A stretch of DNA of 64,000 nucleotides from Celerinatantimonas sp046054165 (GCF_046054165.1 NZ_JBFNXK010000001.1:372001-436000), one strand, 5' to 3'; shown: positions 9,311-18,895, numbered from the stretch's first letter. Numbers and translations: made by a program. Notes: generated by a model not told the origin, from the letters alone.

Positions 9311-9570
9311 AAAAAATCCTTATCGATATAAATTTACTCTCACACATGAAATCTCAACTACGGGAAGCAACATCGAACGCATTCCAACAACATGAGTGCC
9401 GTCAAGGATAGAGAAAAATAGTATCTTATGAATGAGTCGCGTCACATTTCTGTAAACGTTTACATGTTTTTTTAGCCTAAACGCTACATAGGTCACATGT
9501 TGTCATATATAAAATTAGCCCTATCAATAGCAAGGATTAGAGCAGAATAAGAGGGGCAAGTAATTGAACA
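9311..9570. other. Galactanase upstream region
   Basis: About 260 bp of control DNA for the leftward galactanase gene. It contains the TGTAAACGTTTACA palindrome and, on the minus strand, a half-match to a CRP site (TGTGA, 6 bp, TCA) at about 9434-9448. No ORF. Confidence 0.5.
9451..9464. promoter_or_regulatory. LacI/GalR-family operator candidate
   Basis: TGTAAACGTTTACA is a perfect 14-bp palindrome with the central CG typical of LacI/GalR-family operators (GalR sites read GTGTAAACGNTTACAC). It sits about 140 bp upstream of the galactanase start, fitting galactose-responsive repression. No LacI-family gene is present in the window. Confidence 0.65.
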
Positions 9571-9595
9571 AAAAGGGAAACGTTTTCCCTTTTTA
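9571..9595 (-). terminator. Symmetric hairpin, second rha terminator or LacI-type operator
   Basis: AAAAA, GGGAAACGTTTTCCC (9575-9589), TTTTT. On the minus strand it is a GGGAAA/TTTCCC stem followed by TTTTT, 12 bp after another terminator, so it reads as a tandem terminator of the rhamnose operon. The CG-centred core also resembles Cra/LacI-family operators; both readings are possible. Confidence 0.5.
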
Positions 9596-9607
9596 TTGAG
9601 ATCGAAC

Positions 9608-9634
9608 AAAAAAGCCATCTGCAATGCAGATGGC
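9608..9634 (-). terminator. Rho-independent terminator of the rha operon
   Basis: On the minus strand GCCATCTGC and GCAGATGGC pair across a short loop and are followed by TTTTTT. It lies about 105 bp after the rhaM stop. Confidence 0.85.
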
Positions 9635-9738
9635 TTTACCAGTCATAATCCATTTTGCTTGAAATTAAAATTTCACAACACCATTGGTGGCGACGGTTCT
9701 TCTATAAAACAAACCGAAAAATAGTAGCCTCATGCAAT

Positions 9739-10053
9739 TTAGTCCAGATAAAAAACCGGTTTAAGTGCAGTTTCAATAGGACTGTTATCCTCATGACTCG
9801 GCATTATATCGCACATCATTGCCCACCAACGCTGGCAAACCTCAGTCTCAGCCATCTGACTCCAAAGTTGCTCGTCATCGATTTCAACGTAGGCAAATAA
9901 CTGATGACTCGCTGGTTCTAAGAAAATACTGTAATGATGAGCACCATGCGCTTTCAACTCTTTGACCATGTCTGGCCAAATCTCATCATGGCGACGCTGA
10001 TACTCGGCTTCACATCCGGGTTTAATTTGCATAATGGATGCCTGACGAATCAT
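9739..10053 (-). CDS. rhaM: L-rhamnose mutarotase
   Basis: 104 residues, the usual RhaM length. Interconverts alpha and beta anomers of L-rhamnose so that the isomerase receives its preferred form. The MIRQASIMQIKPG start and the conserved HDEIWPDM and HHYSIFL segments are recognisable. Last gene of the rhaB-A-D-T-M operon, 8 bp after rhaT. Confidence 0.95.
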   Translation of the reverse strand: MIRQASIMQIKPGCEAEYQRRHDEIWPDMVKELKAHGAHHYSIFLEPASHQLFAYVEIDDEQLWSQMAETEVCQRWWAMMCDIMPSHEDNSPIETALKPVFYLD

Positions 10054-10061
10054 AATACCTC

Positions 10062-11099
10062 CTAAGCTTCAGCGGCCATACCAAGACCAACCACATTGGC
10101 CGCAATCACAATAACGATCATCCCCAAACATAGAATTCGGACCGGCCGAGATCCCACACCTTTCCATTCAGCTAAAGCCAAACCGACAATCCCTCCACAG
10201 AGTACATACATGCTCATGTGCAACATCCAGTTCACGAATGACAAACTATTTGGAATACTAGCCTGACCCCATGCATAGAAGAAAAACTGTAGGTACCACA
10301 TGATCCCACCGGTGGCAGCCAATACCCCGTTGATAATCAAATTTTTCCAAGGGAATGAGAAATCATGACGAACAGATAATTCAGGTTTAATGGCTAGGCG
10401 GATAAAACAATAGGCAAAGTTAACTAAGGCGCCGCCTCCCATAATGATGCCGTAACTCGGCAACATAGCGTACAAAGGATCGATCCCAATATGCAGTGAT
10501 TCGAGCCGAATCGGTTCTGCCGCACTTAAGCCAAATGCAAATCCGGCAGAAAAAATGCCACAAAATACCGCTAAAATAAGTCCTTTTTTCAGATTAAAAT
10601 CAACCACCTGACTGCCTAAGGCCTGTTCTTTTTTATGTCCGGCATAAGTCACAATCGCGATCCCCACTAGCGCGATAATGATCCCTACCATCGTGATCTG
10701 GCCACTTCGAGTCGTCAGCAGGTGTAAAAAAGTCCCATTGATAATCGTCGGCATGATAGTGCCAACCACCAAGGTTACTCCAATGGCAATCCCAATCCCC
10801 AACGACATTCCCAGATAACGCATGGTTAAACCATAGTTAACGTTACCAATCCCCCACATCGCACCAAACAAAAACATTCCAAGGAATGCGTGGGAACTAA
10901 TTTGTCCATAAAAACTAGAAAAATCAGGTACTAAAAACCAGGTCACAATCCACGGCAATAAAATCCAAGAAAAAAGTCCTGCAATTGCCCAGGTTGTCTC
11001 CCATGACCACTGTTTCACTTTACTAATAGGGGCATAAAACGATGCTGCTGATGCAGCCCCTACAGTGTGCCAGCCAATACCAGATATAATCGAAATCAT
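10062..11099 (-). CDS. rhaT: L-rhamnose/proton symporter
   Basis: About 345 residues and ten predicted membrane helices, matching the RhaT family. The HTVGAASAASFYAPISKVKQ start region is very close to E. coli RhaT. A longer frame opens at 11144, but ATG 11099 is preceded by a GAGAGG ribosome-binding site and aligns with the family start. It imports L-rhamnose with a proton. It sits between rhaD and rhaM in the operon. Confidence 0.95.
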   Translation of the reverse strand: MISIISGIGWHTVGAASAASFYAPISKVKQWSWETTWAIAGLFSWILLPWIVTWFLVPDFSSFYGQISSHAFLGMFLFGAMWGIGNVNYGLTMRYLGMSLGIGIAIGVTLVVGTIMPTIINGTFLHLLTTRSGQITMVGIIIALVGIAIVTYAGHKKEQALGSQVVDFNLKKGLILAVFCGIFSAGFAFGLSAAEPIRLESLHIGIDPLYAMLPSYGIIMGGGALVNFAYCFIRLAIKPELSVRHDFSFPWKNLIINGVLAATGGIMWYLQFFFYAWGQASIPNSLSFVNWMLHMSMYVLCGGIVGLALAEWKGVGSRPVRILCLGMIVIVIAANVVGLGMAAEA

Positions 11100-11129
11100 A
11101 GTGAGCCTCTCTATATAATCATTGTTATA

Positions 11130-11151
11130 CGGCGGAATAAACATTCCGCCG
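11130..11151 (-). repeat. Intercistronic hairpin between rhaD and rhaT
   Basis: CGGCGGAAT and ATTCCGCCG form a perfect 9-bp stem with a 4-nt loop, without a following T-run. Such GC-rich intercistronic hairpins commonly protect upstream mRNA or dampen downstream expression; here it would separate the enzymes (rhaBAD) from the transporter. Confidence 0.65.
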
Positions 11152-11168
11152 CTGGGGTACAGCTCGAA

Positions 11169-11999
11169 TTATTCGTTCAACGCATCCTGATTCGGGGTAA
11201 CCCCGAAACGTTTTCCTAATGCAACAAATTGTTCCTTACTGATCGTTTGTTTAACACCGCCCATGCTGTAGACTTTCACCATGACTTCCGCAGCTTTTTC
11301 AGCAGTATCAATTAAGCCAAAAGCATCATCCAAGGTTGGACCACTTCCAAACACGCCATGAAATGGCCATAACACCAGAGGATGATTTGACATCATTTCG
11401 GCCGTTGCCTGACCGATCTCATCCGTACCAGGGACCAACCAAGGCAACACACCAATTCCTTCAGGAAACACCACCAAGCACTCGGTTGATCCTTCCCATA
11501 ACGTGCGAGTCATCGCCGCTGAAGTAGGTTTCACCACATAACTCAAGGCCAACAGATTCGTGGCATGACAGTGCATGATGACTTTGTTGGTGCCATTACT
11601 TGCACTTAAGCGAGCGGTATGAGACAGCAGATGAGCTGACATTTCTGACGTAGGTAATGATTGATTTTCAAGCCCCCAGAGAATTCGATAATTCTGACCG
11701 GTAGCATCGATATGAATCAGACCGATATTGCCGGCAGGATCCAGTTCCACATTGCGGAAAAATTTACCGGAGCCGGTAATGAGTACATACCGTCCAGCCA
11801 ATGCCGGTGTCGGAGATGGCATGGGATAATCCCGATTTCCCTGCACTTGATCCAAATAGGGCGCTAACTCATCGTCATCCACCAATAAACTGATATTGCC
11901 GCCATTACGTTCATCCCAACCTTTGATCCATGCATCATGGGTGGCTTTACACATAGCCTGGACGAATGGGGATTGTTCAATTGATAAGGTGCTACTCAT
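11169..11999 (-). CDS. rhaD: Rhamnulose-1-phosphate aldolase
   Basis: 276 residues, class-II aldolase family. Cleaves L-rhamnulose-1-phosphate into dihydroxyacetone phosphate and L-lactaldehyde. The zinc-binding histidines in MHCHATN and in WPFHGVFG and the catalytic Glu near WDERNGGN are visible. Starts 1 nt after the rhaA stop, with a CGAGG ribosome-binding site inside the rhaA end. Confidence 0.96.
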   Translation of the reverse strand: MSSTLSIEQSPFVQAMCKATHDAWIKGWDERNGGNISLLVDDDELAPYLDQVQGNRDYPMPSPTPALAGRYVLITGSGKFFRNVELDPAGNIGLIHIDATGQNYRILWGLENQSLPTSEMSAHLLSHTARLSASNGTNKVIMHCHATNLLALSYVVKPTSAAMTRTLWEGSTECLVVFPEGIGVLPWLVPGTDEIGQATAEMMSNHPLVLWPFHGVFGSGPTLDDAFGLIDTAEKAAEVMVKVYSMGGVKQTISKEQFVALGKRFGVTPNQDALNE

Positions 12000-12000
12000 A

Positions 12001-13260
12001 TTAACCTCGAGCCTCTAAAACTTGCTGTTCGTATTGTTTCACTTGGGCTAGCCATTGCTGACCAACCGGAATATTTTCGCTGGCACACACATAGTCCCAG
12101 ACCGCTTGCCAAGGCATACTCTTCGCTTCTTCAAGCAATGCCAGACGAGAGGTGTAATCACCCTGTTGTTCCAGTGTTCTGAGTTTTTCAGTAGGTTCCA
12201 GCAATGCGTTAAGCAGTGCTTTTTTCATATTGCGCGTACCAATCACCCACGCAGCGATACGGTTGATTGAGGCATCAAAGAAATCCAGACCAATGTGCAC
12301 ACGATCAAGCAACTTATTACGGATGATTTCCGAGGCAATCGCTTTGGTTTCAGTATCCAGCAGGACGACATGATCACTGTCCCAACGAACCGGACGGCTG
12401 ACGTGTAACAACAGTTGATCGACATATAGTGAAACGGCTGAAATTTTGTCGCTGATCACTTCTGTCGGATGGAAATGGCCTGCATCTAAACACAAAGCAA
12501 TATGGCGGCTAGCGGCGTAACCTAAACAGAACTCATTAGAGCCGACGGTGTAAGATTCCAGTCCGACCCCGAATAATTTACTTTCCAACGCATCGATGTG
12601 ATAACGGGGATCGATGCGTTCACTGATAATTTCATCCAGAGCTTCCATCATTCGCATTCTGGGAGCGAGTCGATCAATTGGGAGATCTTTCATGCCATCT
12701 GGGATCCAGATATTCATCACGGACGGTGTTCCCAAGGCTTCGCCGAAATAAGCGGAAACATGGCGGCTGGCTTTACAGTGATCAATCCAGAACTGGCGCG
12801 TTTTATCATCCTGATGAGAAAGCGTGAATCCATCACCGCTTAATGGATGAGAAAAACAAGTCGGGTTAAAATCTAAGCCGATTTGTTGCTGTTTGGCCCA
12901 ATTCACCCAGTTCGAGAAATGTTCCGGCTGGATTTTATCCCGAGCCACGGCACCATCAGCTTCTAAGTAGATCGCGTGTAAATTGAGCCGTTTCGCACCC
13001 GGGATCAATTTCATCGCAAATTCGAGATCCTGCCGCAATTGCTGAGCATTTTGAGCTTTGCCCGGATAGTTCCCTGTAGTCTGGATCCCACCACTTAATG
13101 ATTTGGCATTTTTCTCGAAACCGATCACATCATCACCTTGCCAGCAATGCATCGAGACCGGGATTTTAGCGAGAGCCTGAATCGCCTGAGCAACATCAAC
13201 CCCTTGTTCCTGATAGCGTTCGCAAGCGATCTGATAGGCTTTTTCTACATCTTGGTTCAT
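12001..13260 (-). CDS. rhaA: L-rhamnose isomerase
   Basis: 419 residues, as in E. coli. Converts L-rhamnose to L-rhamnulose with metal ions. Conserved segments SMHCWQGDDV, LNLHAIYLE, CLDAGHFHPTE and VHIGLDFFDASINR are present. ATG overlaps the rhaB stop (ATGA) and is preceded by a strong GGAGG at 8-nt spacing located within rhaB. Confidence 0.97.
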   Translation of the reverse strand: MNQDVEKAYQIACERYQEQGVDVAQAIQALAKIPVSMHCWQGDDVIGFEKNAKSLSGGIQTTGNYPGKAQNAQQLRQDLEFAMKLIPGAKRLNLHAIYLEADGAVARDKIQPEHFSNWVNWAKQQQIGLDFNPTCFSHPLSGDGFTLSHQDDKTRQFWIDHCKASRHVSAYFGEALGTPSVMNIWIPDGMKDLPIDRLAPRMRMMEALDEIISERIDPRYHIDALESKLFGVGLESYTVGSNEFCLGYAASRHIALCLDAGHFHPTEVISDKISAVSLYVDQLLLHVSRPVRWDSDHVVLLDTETKAIASEIIRNKLLDRVHIGLDFFDASINRIAAWVIGTRNMKKALLNALLEPTEKLRTLEQQGDYTSRLALLEEAKSMPWQAVWDYVCASENIPVGQQWLAQVKQYEQQVLEARG

Positions 13261-14744
13261 ATTAATTCCTCCGATTTAAGTTCTAACGATGCCATTGCAG
13301 GCAATGCGTTAAATCGCGCTTGAGCAGCTGCTAATCCAATACATTGCTGGGGGCGATAGTGTTGCTGTGGGAAATTTTGGGCGATGACTTGTCGAAGTTG
13401 ACGATCATCTTCAATCGCACCTAATCCCATAAGTTGATAACCGATATTGCCAAGTGCCGATGCTTCATCCGGACCGGCAAATACCGGTTTTTGGCAAACA
13501 TTGGCACACAACTGGTTTAAGAAAGTGTTCTTCGATCCACCACCAACCACGTGGATTTCACTAATCTGGCACTCACAAGCGGTTTCAATTTGCCGCAAAC
13601 TCTGCCAATAACTCAGTGCTAAACTATCCAAAACACACCGAGTTAACGCATAGACCGATTCCGGTACAGTTTGATTCGTCGCCTGACAATAATCTTGAAT
13701 GGCCTGAGTCATCGAATCTGGATGCACAAAGACCGGATGATTGGGATCGATCAAGCTGGTAAATAAGGGATACTGAGCAGCTCGGTCAGTTAACGCTTCA
13801 ACCGTCAGTTCAGGGTTTTCAGCCAACAGCCCTTGAACCAACCACATGCCCATGACATTTTTTAAAATCCGATAATGGCCATTGGCTCCGCCCTCATTGG
13901 TCAAATTAGCCTGGCGAGCCATCGCCGATGTACAAGGCTGTTCCCGTTCAACCCCGATTAACGACCATGTTCCGGAACTAATATAAGCACTGGTCGAACT
14001 ACGTAACGGAGTCGCCGCTACGGCGGCTGCTGTATCATGTGTTGGGGGGCTGATCACTGGAATTTGCTGACCATTAGGCGCTTGCCAAGTCCCGATTTGT
14101 TCGCCGGGAAAACGAACTTCACCTAACCAATCCGGGTCAATCTGGGCGGCTTGTAACAGGTTGGGAGCCCAATCCCGTGCGTCTACATCCAACAAGCCAC
14201 TAGTACTGGCATTGGTGTATTCCCAATGCGGTTCCCCAGTTAAGCGATAGTGCAGATAATCAGGGATCATCAATACTTGATGAATGGATTCTGAATGAAT
14301 GAATGGATCATCAGCTTGCGCTTTAAATTGAAAAATACTGTTGAACGGCTGAAACTGGATCCCGGTCTGCTGGTAAAGCTGCGCTTCACCGATTTGCTGC
14401 AGCAATTGCTGACTCACTTCGCAGGTGCGATCATCCCGATATGCGATCGCCGGTCCGATACGCTGCCCTTCTGAATCAAGACAAACATAATCGACACCCC
14501 AAGAATCAATACCCAGTGAATTAAGAGTAATATCACCTTGATTTAATAATTGATTCAGACCATCTTTAATTTCTTTTTCTAAATGATCAATATCCCAACA
14601 TAAATGCCCATGTTCCAAAACCAATTGGTTTTTAAATCGATGAATCTCCCGAAATAATAAAGATTGGTTATCTTTGTCAAATATTCCGAGAATAACTCGA
14701 CCACTGGATGCACCTAGATCAATAGCAGCGACATAATAATGCAT
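13257..14744 (-). CDS. rhaB: Rhamnulokinase
   Basis: 495 residues from ATG 14744; an upstream in-frame extension to 14864 has no family counterpart and is left out. FGGY-family kinase that phosphorylates L-rhamnulose. The AAIDLGASSGRV ATP-binding start, the PPTHDTAAAVA segment and the HVVGGGSKN segment are diagnostic. First gene of rhaBADTM, reading from the rhaS/rhaB control region that carries two CRP-like sites. Confidence 0.96.
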   Translation of the reverse strand: MHYYVAAIDLGASSGRVILGIFDKDNQSLLFREIHRFKNQLVLEHGHLCWDIDHLEKEIKDGLNQLLNQGDITLNSLGIDSWGVDYVCLDSEGQRIGPAIAYRDDRTCEVSQQLLQQIGEAQLYQQTGIQFQPFNSIFQFKAQADDPFIHSESIHQVLMIPDYLHYRLTGEPHWEYTNASTSGLLDVDARDWAPNLLQAAQIDPDWLGEVRFPGEQIGTWQAPNGQQIPVISPPTHDTAAAVAATPLRSSTSAYISSGTWSLIGVEREQPCTSAMARQANLTNEGGANGHYRILKNVMGMWLVQGLLAENPELTVEALTDRAAQYPLFTSLIDPNHPVFVHPDSMTQAIQDYCQATNQTVPESVYALTRCVLDSLALSYWQSLRQIETACECQISEIHVVGGGSKNTFLNQLCANVCQKPVFAGPDEASALGNIGYQLMGLGAIEDDRQLRQVIAQNFPQQHYRPQQCIGLAAAQARFNALPAMASLELKSEELI

Positions 14745-14871
14745 ATTTATTATCCATTTACATTTCACTTGTCTGTAATATAAATGGCTAATTAATCGTA
14801 TTCCTTTTAGATAAGGACATTTCAAATCAGAATCTGTCGATAATATTAAGATTCTGCAAAACATATTATTT

Positions 14872-14888
14872 TCGTGATATATATCACA
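14872..14888. promoter_or_regulatory. CRP-cAMP site, rhaB side
   Basis: TCGTGATATATATCACA is nearly palindromic and matches GTGA-N6-TCAC with TCACA on one arm. It lies about 130 bp upstream of rhaB, as in the CRP-dependent rhaBAD promoter of E. coli. Confidence 0.7.
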
Positions 14889-14929
14889 CCGGTCCAGTTC
14901 GCTCTTATTTTTATTTAATTGTTCGCTTA

Positions 14930-14944
14930 GTGATAGCTATCACA
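14930..14944. promoter_or_regulatory. CRP-cAMP site, rhaS side
   Basis: AGTGATAGCTATCAC followed by A forms a near-perfect palindrome (GTGA-N6-TCAC) about 75 bp upstream of the rhaS start. With the site at 14872 it suggests that both divergent promoters are catabolite controlled. Confidence 0.7.
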
Positions 14945-15016
14945 GACAATTATTAGAATATAAAATATAACAGGCGACGCATAATGAATATAACAGTCAT
15001 ATTCAGAGGTGAACCA

Positions 15017-15847
15017 ATGCTTACTACACAACTAAGTTGTTCATCATTCTTCCCAGAGAATAATGGCGTCGATATATTAGCCCGGGCACCTCAACCCGAA
15101 TTCCCGGTCCATAGCCATGAATTTTATGAATTAGTCTTAGTTCTATCGGGCTCAGCGATCCATATTGTGGATGGGATTGCCTCACCGATAGCTAGAGGCA
15201 GTATCTTCTATCTTAGCCGTTCAGAGCTGGAACATTGCTATGTGAACATGGATAATCTTTGCCTCACAAATGTGTTACTGAACCCGGAACAGTTTAAGGA
15301 TAACTCGCTGTGCGATATTCTGGATCACTCATTTGTGCCCAACCAGGGACAATTTTTTATAAATGATGAGACCATCCATTATTGCCATAAATTGCTACAA
15401 CTGATCAAAGAAGAAAATGTGCATCATGATCAATATGGAAATTATATGATTACTAACTTATTAAATCAGTTAGCAATTACCTTATGGCGAAACACTCACA
15501 ATAGTGAACTACTTGATGCAGACGTAAATAAAATACTGTTAATTGTTAAGTATATCCATGAAAATTATAATTGTTCTATCAACTGGCCAGAATTAAGTGA
15601 TAAATATAATATATCATTTAAAACACTCACTCGGAAAATGAAAAGTTTAATGGGGATTACTCCCAATTCTTATTTAAATCGAGTTCGATTATGTCAGTCA
15701 TCTCGATTATTAAAAGATAAAAAGATACCCGTTACCCAAGTTGCCTTTGAATGCGGATTTAATGATAGCAATTATTTTTCATATAAGTTTCATGAGCTTT
15801 TTGGAACAACTCCAATTAAATATCGCCATCAATTCTTTGATATTTAG
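15017..15847 (+). CDS. rhaS: AraC-family L-rhamnose regulator
   Basis: 276 residues from ATG 15017, chosen because AGAGGTG sits 6 nt upstream and the length matches RhaS (278); an earlier ATG at 14984 lacks a clear ribosome-binding site. An N-terminal cupin sensor domain (FPVHSHEFYELVLVLSG) precedes two C-terminal helix-turn-helix units ending in VAFECGFNDSNYFSYKFHELFGTTPIKYR, here quoted only as the AraC signature region at about 240-270. It should activate rhaBAD with rhamnose. No second regulator (rhaR) is present. Confidence 0.85.
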   Translation: MLTTQLSCSSFFPENNGVDILARAPQPEFPVHSHEFYELVLVLSGSAIHIVDGIASPIARGSIFYLSRSELEHCYVNMDNLCLTNVLLNPEQFKDNSLCDILDHSFVPNQGQFFINDETIHYCHKLLQLIKEENVHHDQYGNYMITNLLNQLAITLWRNTHNSELLDADVNKILLIVKYIHENYNCSINWPELSDKYNISFKTLTRKMKSLMGITPNSYLNRVRLCQSSRLLKDKKIPVTQVAFECGFNDSNYFSYKFHELFGTTPIKYRHQFFDI

Positions 15848-15940
15848 ACACGTTTTATTTAAATCTGTCCATAACATTAAGGCATTCATTATTTATTTAT
15901 CTATTTTAACCTTATTTAATCTATTAAAAGGATCTCTTCT

Positions 15941-17092
15941 ATGAGTTTTGCTTTATGTTTACCTAAAATTAGCTTAAGCGGCCCTCAAGCTCTATCAGCA
16001 TTTGTTGAACAATTGGCTGCAAAGCCATTTAGAAAACCATTAATCGTGACCGAACAGGCTCTGATTGAACTATCACTGATTGAACCGCTGCTCAGCTTAC
16101 TCAAAGAACACGGATTTGACCCCATTACTTTTAGTCATGTTTGCGCCAACCCAACCGACCATGTCGTCGATGAAGCCGTCAGTGCATACCGCCAGAGAGG
16201 ATGCGATATGATCATCGGCTTTGGTGGGGGGAGCTCCATGGATACGGCAAAAGTTGTTCGGGCCTTGATCGCTTGTCCGGATAAAACTGTCTATGACTTG
16301 GAAGGTATTGGCCATATCGGTCAAGAAGGCCCGCTGCTGGGTTGTATCAGTACCACTTCAGGAACCGCCGCAGAAGTGACCAGTAATGCCGTGGTAACCG
16401 ATACCCGTCGCCATGTTAAAATGGTTATTATCGACTCGGCGATCATCCCAGATTTTGCCGTCAATGACCCTTCATTAATGGTTAGTTTACCGGCATCAGT
16501 CACTGCGGCAACAGGAATGGATGCCCTCACTCATGCTATTGAAGCCTATGTTTCAACAGCAGCACATCCTCTTACGGATCATAGTGCGCTAGCTGCAATT
16601 GAAACCATTGCTAAAGCACTACCAGACACCGTCGCACATGGCAATGACGTCCAGTTACGGGAAAAAATGGCCAATGGACAATACTTAGCTGGGATGGCCT
16701 TTAACAGTGCTGGTTTAGGGCTGGTCCATTCACTAGCCCATCAACCGGGAGCAACCCATAACCTTGCTCACGGTGTCTGTAACGCAATTTTATTACCTGT
16801 GCTATGTCGCTTTAATCTTGAAGTCAAAGCCGAACGCTTTGCCCGGATTGCCACAGCCATGGGAGTCGATACCCAAAATATGAGTACTCAACAAGCCGCA
16901 GCCGCAGCTGTCGACGCCATTGAAGCACTCTCAAAACAGGTTGGGATCCCAGCAGGCTTATCAGCATTAGGGATCAAAGAAGACGATATTGAACAGTGGA
17001 TTGAACCTGCGCTAGCGGACCCTTGCGGCGGTACGGCGCCCCGTCCGGTCACAGCCGATCAGGTTCGTCAGTTATATCGTGAAGCACTGTAA
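15941..17092 (+). CDS. fucO: Lactaldehyde reductase, iron-dependent alcohol dehydrogenase
   Basis: 383 residues, family III Fe-ADH, same length as FucO. The GGGSSMDTAK nucleotide-binding motif is near 96-105 and metal ligands lie in MDALTHAIEAYVS and LAHQPGATHNLAHG. Reduces L-lactaldehyde from the RhaD reaction to 1,2-propanediol, regenerating NAD. Placed 93 bp after rhaS on the same strand with an AAAGGA ribosome-binding site. Name FucO is by function and length; another short-chain-diol Fe-ADH is possible. Confidence 0.8.
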   Translation: MSFALCLPKISLSGPQALSAFVEQLAAKPFRKPLIVTEQALIELSLIEPLLSLLKEHGFDPITFSHVCANPTDHVVDEAVSAYRQRGCDMIIGFGGGSSMDTAKVVRALIACPDKTVYDLEGIGHIGQEGPLLGCISTTSGTAAEVTSNAVVTDTRRHVKMVIIDSAIIPDFAVNDPSLMVSLPASVTAATGMDALTHAIEAYVSTAAHPLTDHSALAAIETIAKALPDTVAHGNDVQLREKMANGQYLAGMAFNSAGLGLVHSLAHQPGATHNLAHGVCNAILLPVLCRFNLEVKAERFARIATAMGVDTQNMSTQQAAAAAVDAIEALSKQVGIPAGLSALGIKEDDIEQWIEPALADPCGGTAPRPVTADQVRQLYREAL

Positions 17093-17204
17093 ACACAGTT
17101 AAATTCTCTTGGCTTGTGATACTCCCTAACAGGCCAGGAGAATGACACTTCATTAAATTCAGCCCATAAAAATTTGCCTCGAACGCTTACGCATTCGGGG
17201 CAAT

Positions 17205-17818
17205 TTATACAATCACGACTTCTAAATCGGGAATTATATCGATCCTTTGTGGCTTCTGTGAGCCAGAGCCGGAAAAGGTGATTCGATTGATGGGGCCGGC
17301 CTCTAGACCAAATTCAATGAATAAATCTTTGCGCTGTGCTTTTTCAGTCTTGATAGCGAGTGATTCAAATGCCGAAATACCATAAATGCCTCCTTGAGAC
17401 TGCTGAAATTCTGACTGCAAACGATTTTTCCAACCCGCTGTATCAAAATGATATTTGACCAAAAAACGGTAGGGAACACATGTTGCTCTTCCACGGTAAT
17501 CGTCGTATGGGCGGTTGACTGTTCACCCACTCGACAACTAAAGCCATTGGCGACCAAATATTCCTGACACGCCAGTTCTGAACCGTTAACTGCAAAGGCG
17601 ATTCCACTCAATCCACTATAGTGGGTATGACTCACGCCAAACCGCTTGCGAAATTGAATAAACTCAATATTAATATCGCCAAAATTAACTCCTGCACTGG
17701 AATAATCCGGAGTGTCAATCAATGCCCAGGCTAGGGGCAACCCCAATTGTGCCGCGATATCAATAGCAACCGACTCAGGTTGATCGACTTCAATCATCAA
17801 GTGATCTAATTTAAACAT
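17205..17818 (-). pseudogene. Frameshifted VOC/glyoxalase-like protein gene
   Basis: Two minus-strand frames together make one protein. The 5' part starts at ATG 17818 (AGGGG ribosome-binding site) with FKLDHLMIEVDQPESVA and runs to about 17465. The 3' part continues one frame over from VKYHFDTAGW to the stop at 17205. The switch falls at a run of six T (minus strand CCGTTTTTTGG, about 17460-17467) and corresponds to one missing base. Fused, it would be about 204 residues, of the glyoxalase-like (VOC) superfamily; substrate unknown. Either a real inactivating deletion or a homopolymer sequencing error. Confidence 0.7.
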
Positions 17819-18031
17819 ATATCCCCTTTGCATTTAGCAACTCTTAATCTATCCCCTTTAAACATGATTCCAATCAAACCGAGATTGAATGCAATGCCTC
17901 TGCATAGGGAAATAATCACGCATCACGGCATGATGAACGCTGTGATAAAAGAATGTCCATCAATCGGGAACATTGCAAGCTTGATAGCGTCTCATTTAGA
18001 TTACCCGATTCACCATCATTGCGCATACTCA

Positions 18032-18640
18032 TCACAATGCCGTTTCATCCAATCGCCGATTCTGGTAGTAATAAGTTTGATCATGTTCATTGATGTCACG
18101 TAAAACACGACAGGGATTTCCCACTGCAACCACATTTGGGGGGATATCTTTGGTGACGACACTACCAGCCCCAATCACTGAGTTTTCACCAACCGTAATT
18201 CCCGGCAAAATAACAGCGTTAGCACCAATCCAAACATTATTTTCAATTTTCACCGGAATATTAAATTGAGCCACTCGCCTCCTTAATGCCGGATCAATGG
18301 GATGACCCGCAGTGGCTATCGTGACATTAGGTCCAATCATGACATAGTCACCAATATAGATATGCGTGTCATCTACTAGCGTTAGATTAAAGTTCGCATA
18401 CACATTTTTGCCCAAATGGGTGTGAATTCCCCAATTGGCTTGTAAAGGCGGCTCGATATAACAGTTCTCCCCCATTTCAGCAAACAGTGATTGCAGGATT
18501 GCTTGCCGTCTATGCATCTCAGTGGGACGCGTGTGATTAAAATCATAAAGTACATCCAAACATTCCATCTGCTTTGCAGCCAACTGATCATCATTACAGC
18601 AGTAGACCTTTTGACTATGCAATCGGGCTTCAATATCCAT
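18032..18640 (-). CDS. Maltose/galactoside O-acetyltransferase family
   Basis: 202 residues, the length of LacA/Maa. N-terminal cap with DFNHTRPTEMHRRQ-type residues, followed by left-handed beta-helix hexapeptide repeats (about 60-185). The catalytic His is in ATAGHPIDP; WIGANAVILPGI and GAGSVVTKDIP are typical. It transfers acetyl from acetyl-CoA to a sugar 6-OH, possibly detoxifying non-metabolised galactosides. Location near galactanase and pectin genes fits, but the acceptor is not known. Confidence 0.85.
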   Translation of the reverse strand: MDIEARLHSQKVYCCNDDQLAAKQMECLDVLYDFNHTRPTEMHRRQAILQSLFAEMGENCYIEPPLQANWGIHTHLGKNVYANFNLTLVDDTHIYIGDYVMIGPNVTIATAGHPIDPALRRRVAQFNIPVKIENNVWIGANAVILPGITVGENSVIGAGSVVTKDIPPNVVAVGNPCRVLRDINEHDQTYYYQNRRLDETAL

Positions 18641-18895
18641 AACATCCTCTCAATACAGGGCAATAAATTTAAGACTCAAAGTACCCTATTTTAAATCTGT
18701 TCGCTTAAGCAACTGATCACAATACCGTTCGACCCAATTAATAATCGTCATAAAAGTACGTCTTAAATTTGCTTCGTTGACTGTAACGGACACAACATTG
18801 CTGAATGAATCACTGAATGAAGCGAATTTTTTTACTAAATATCCAATGTTCGACTACCTTCAATAAAGGGAAAATAATCGATAGAAGGAATCCGC

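Noticed and set aside
17455..17470. Programmed -1 frameshift in the VOC gene
   Set aside because: The T6 run is not in the right phase for a canonical slippery heptamer (zero-frame codons GTT TTT TGG); simple indel is more economical.
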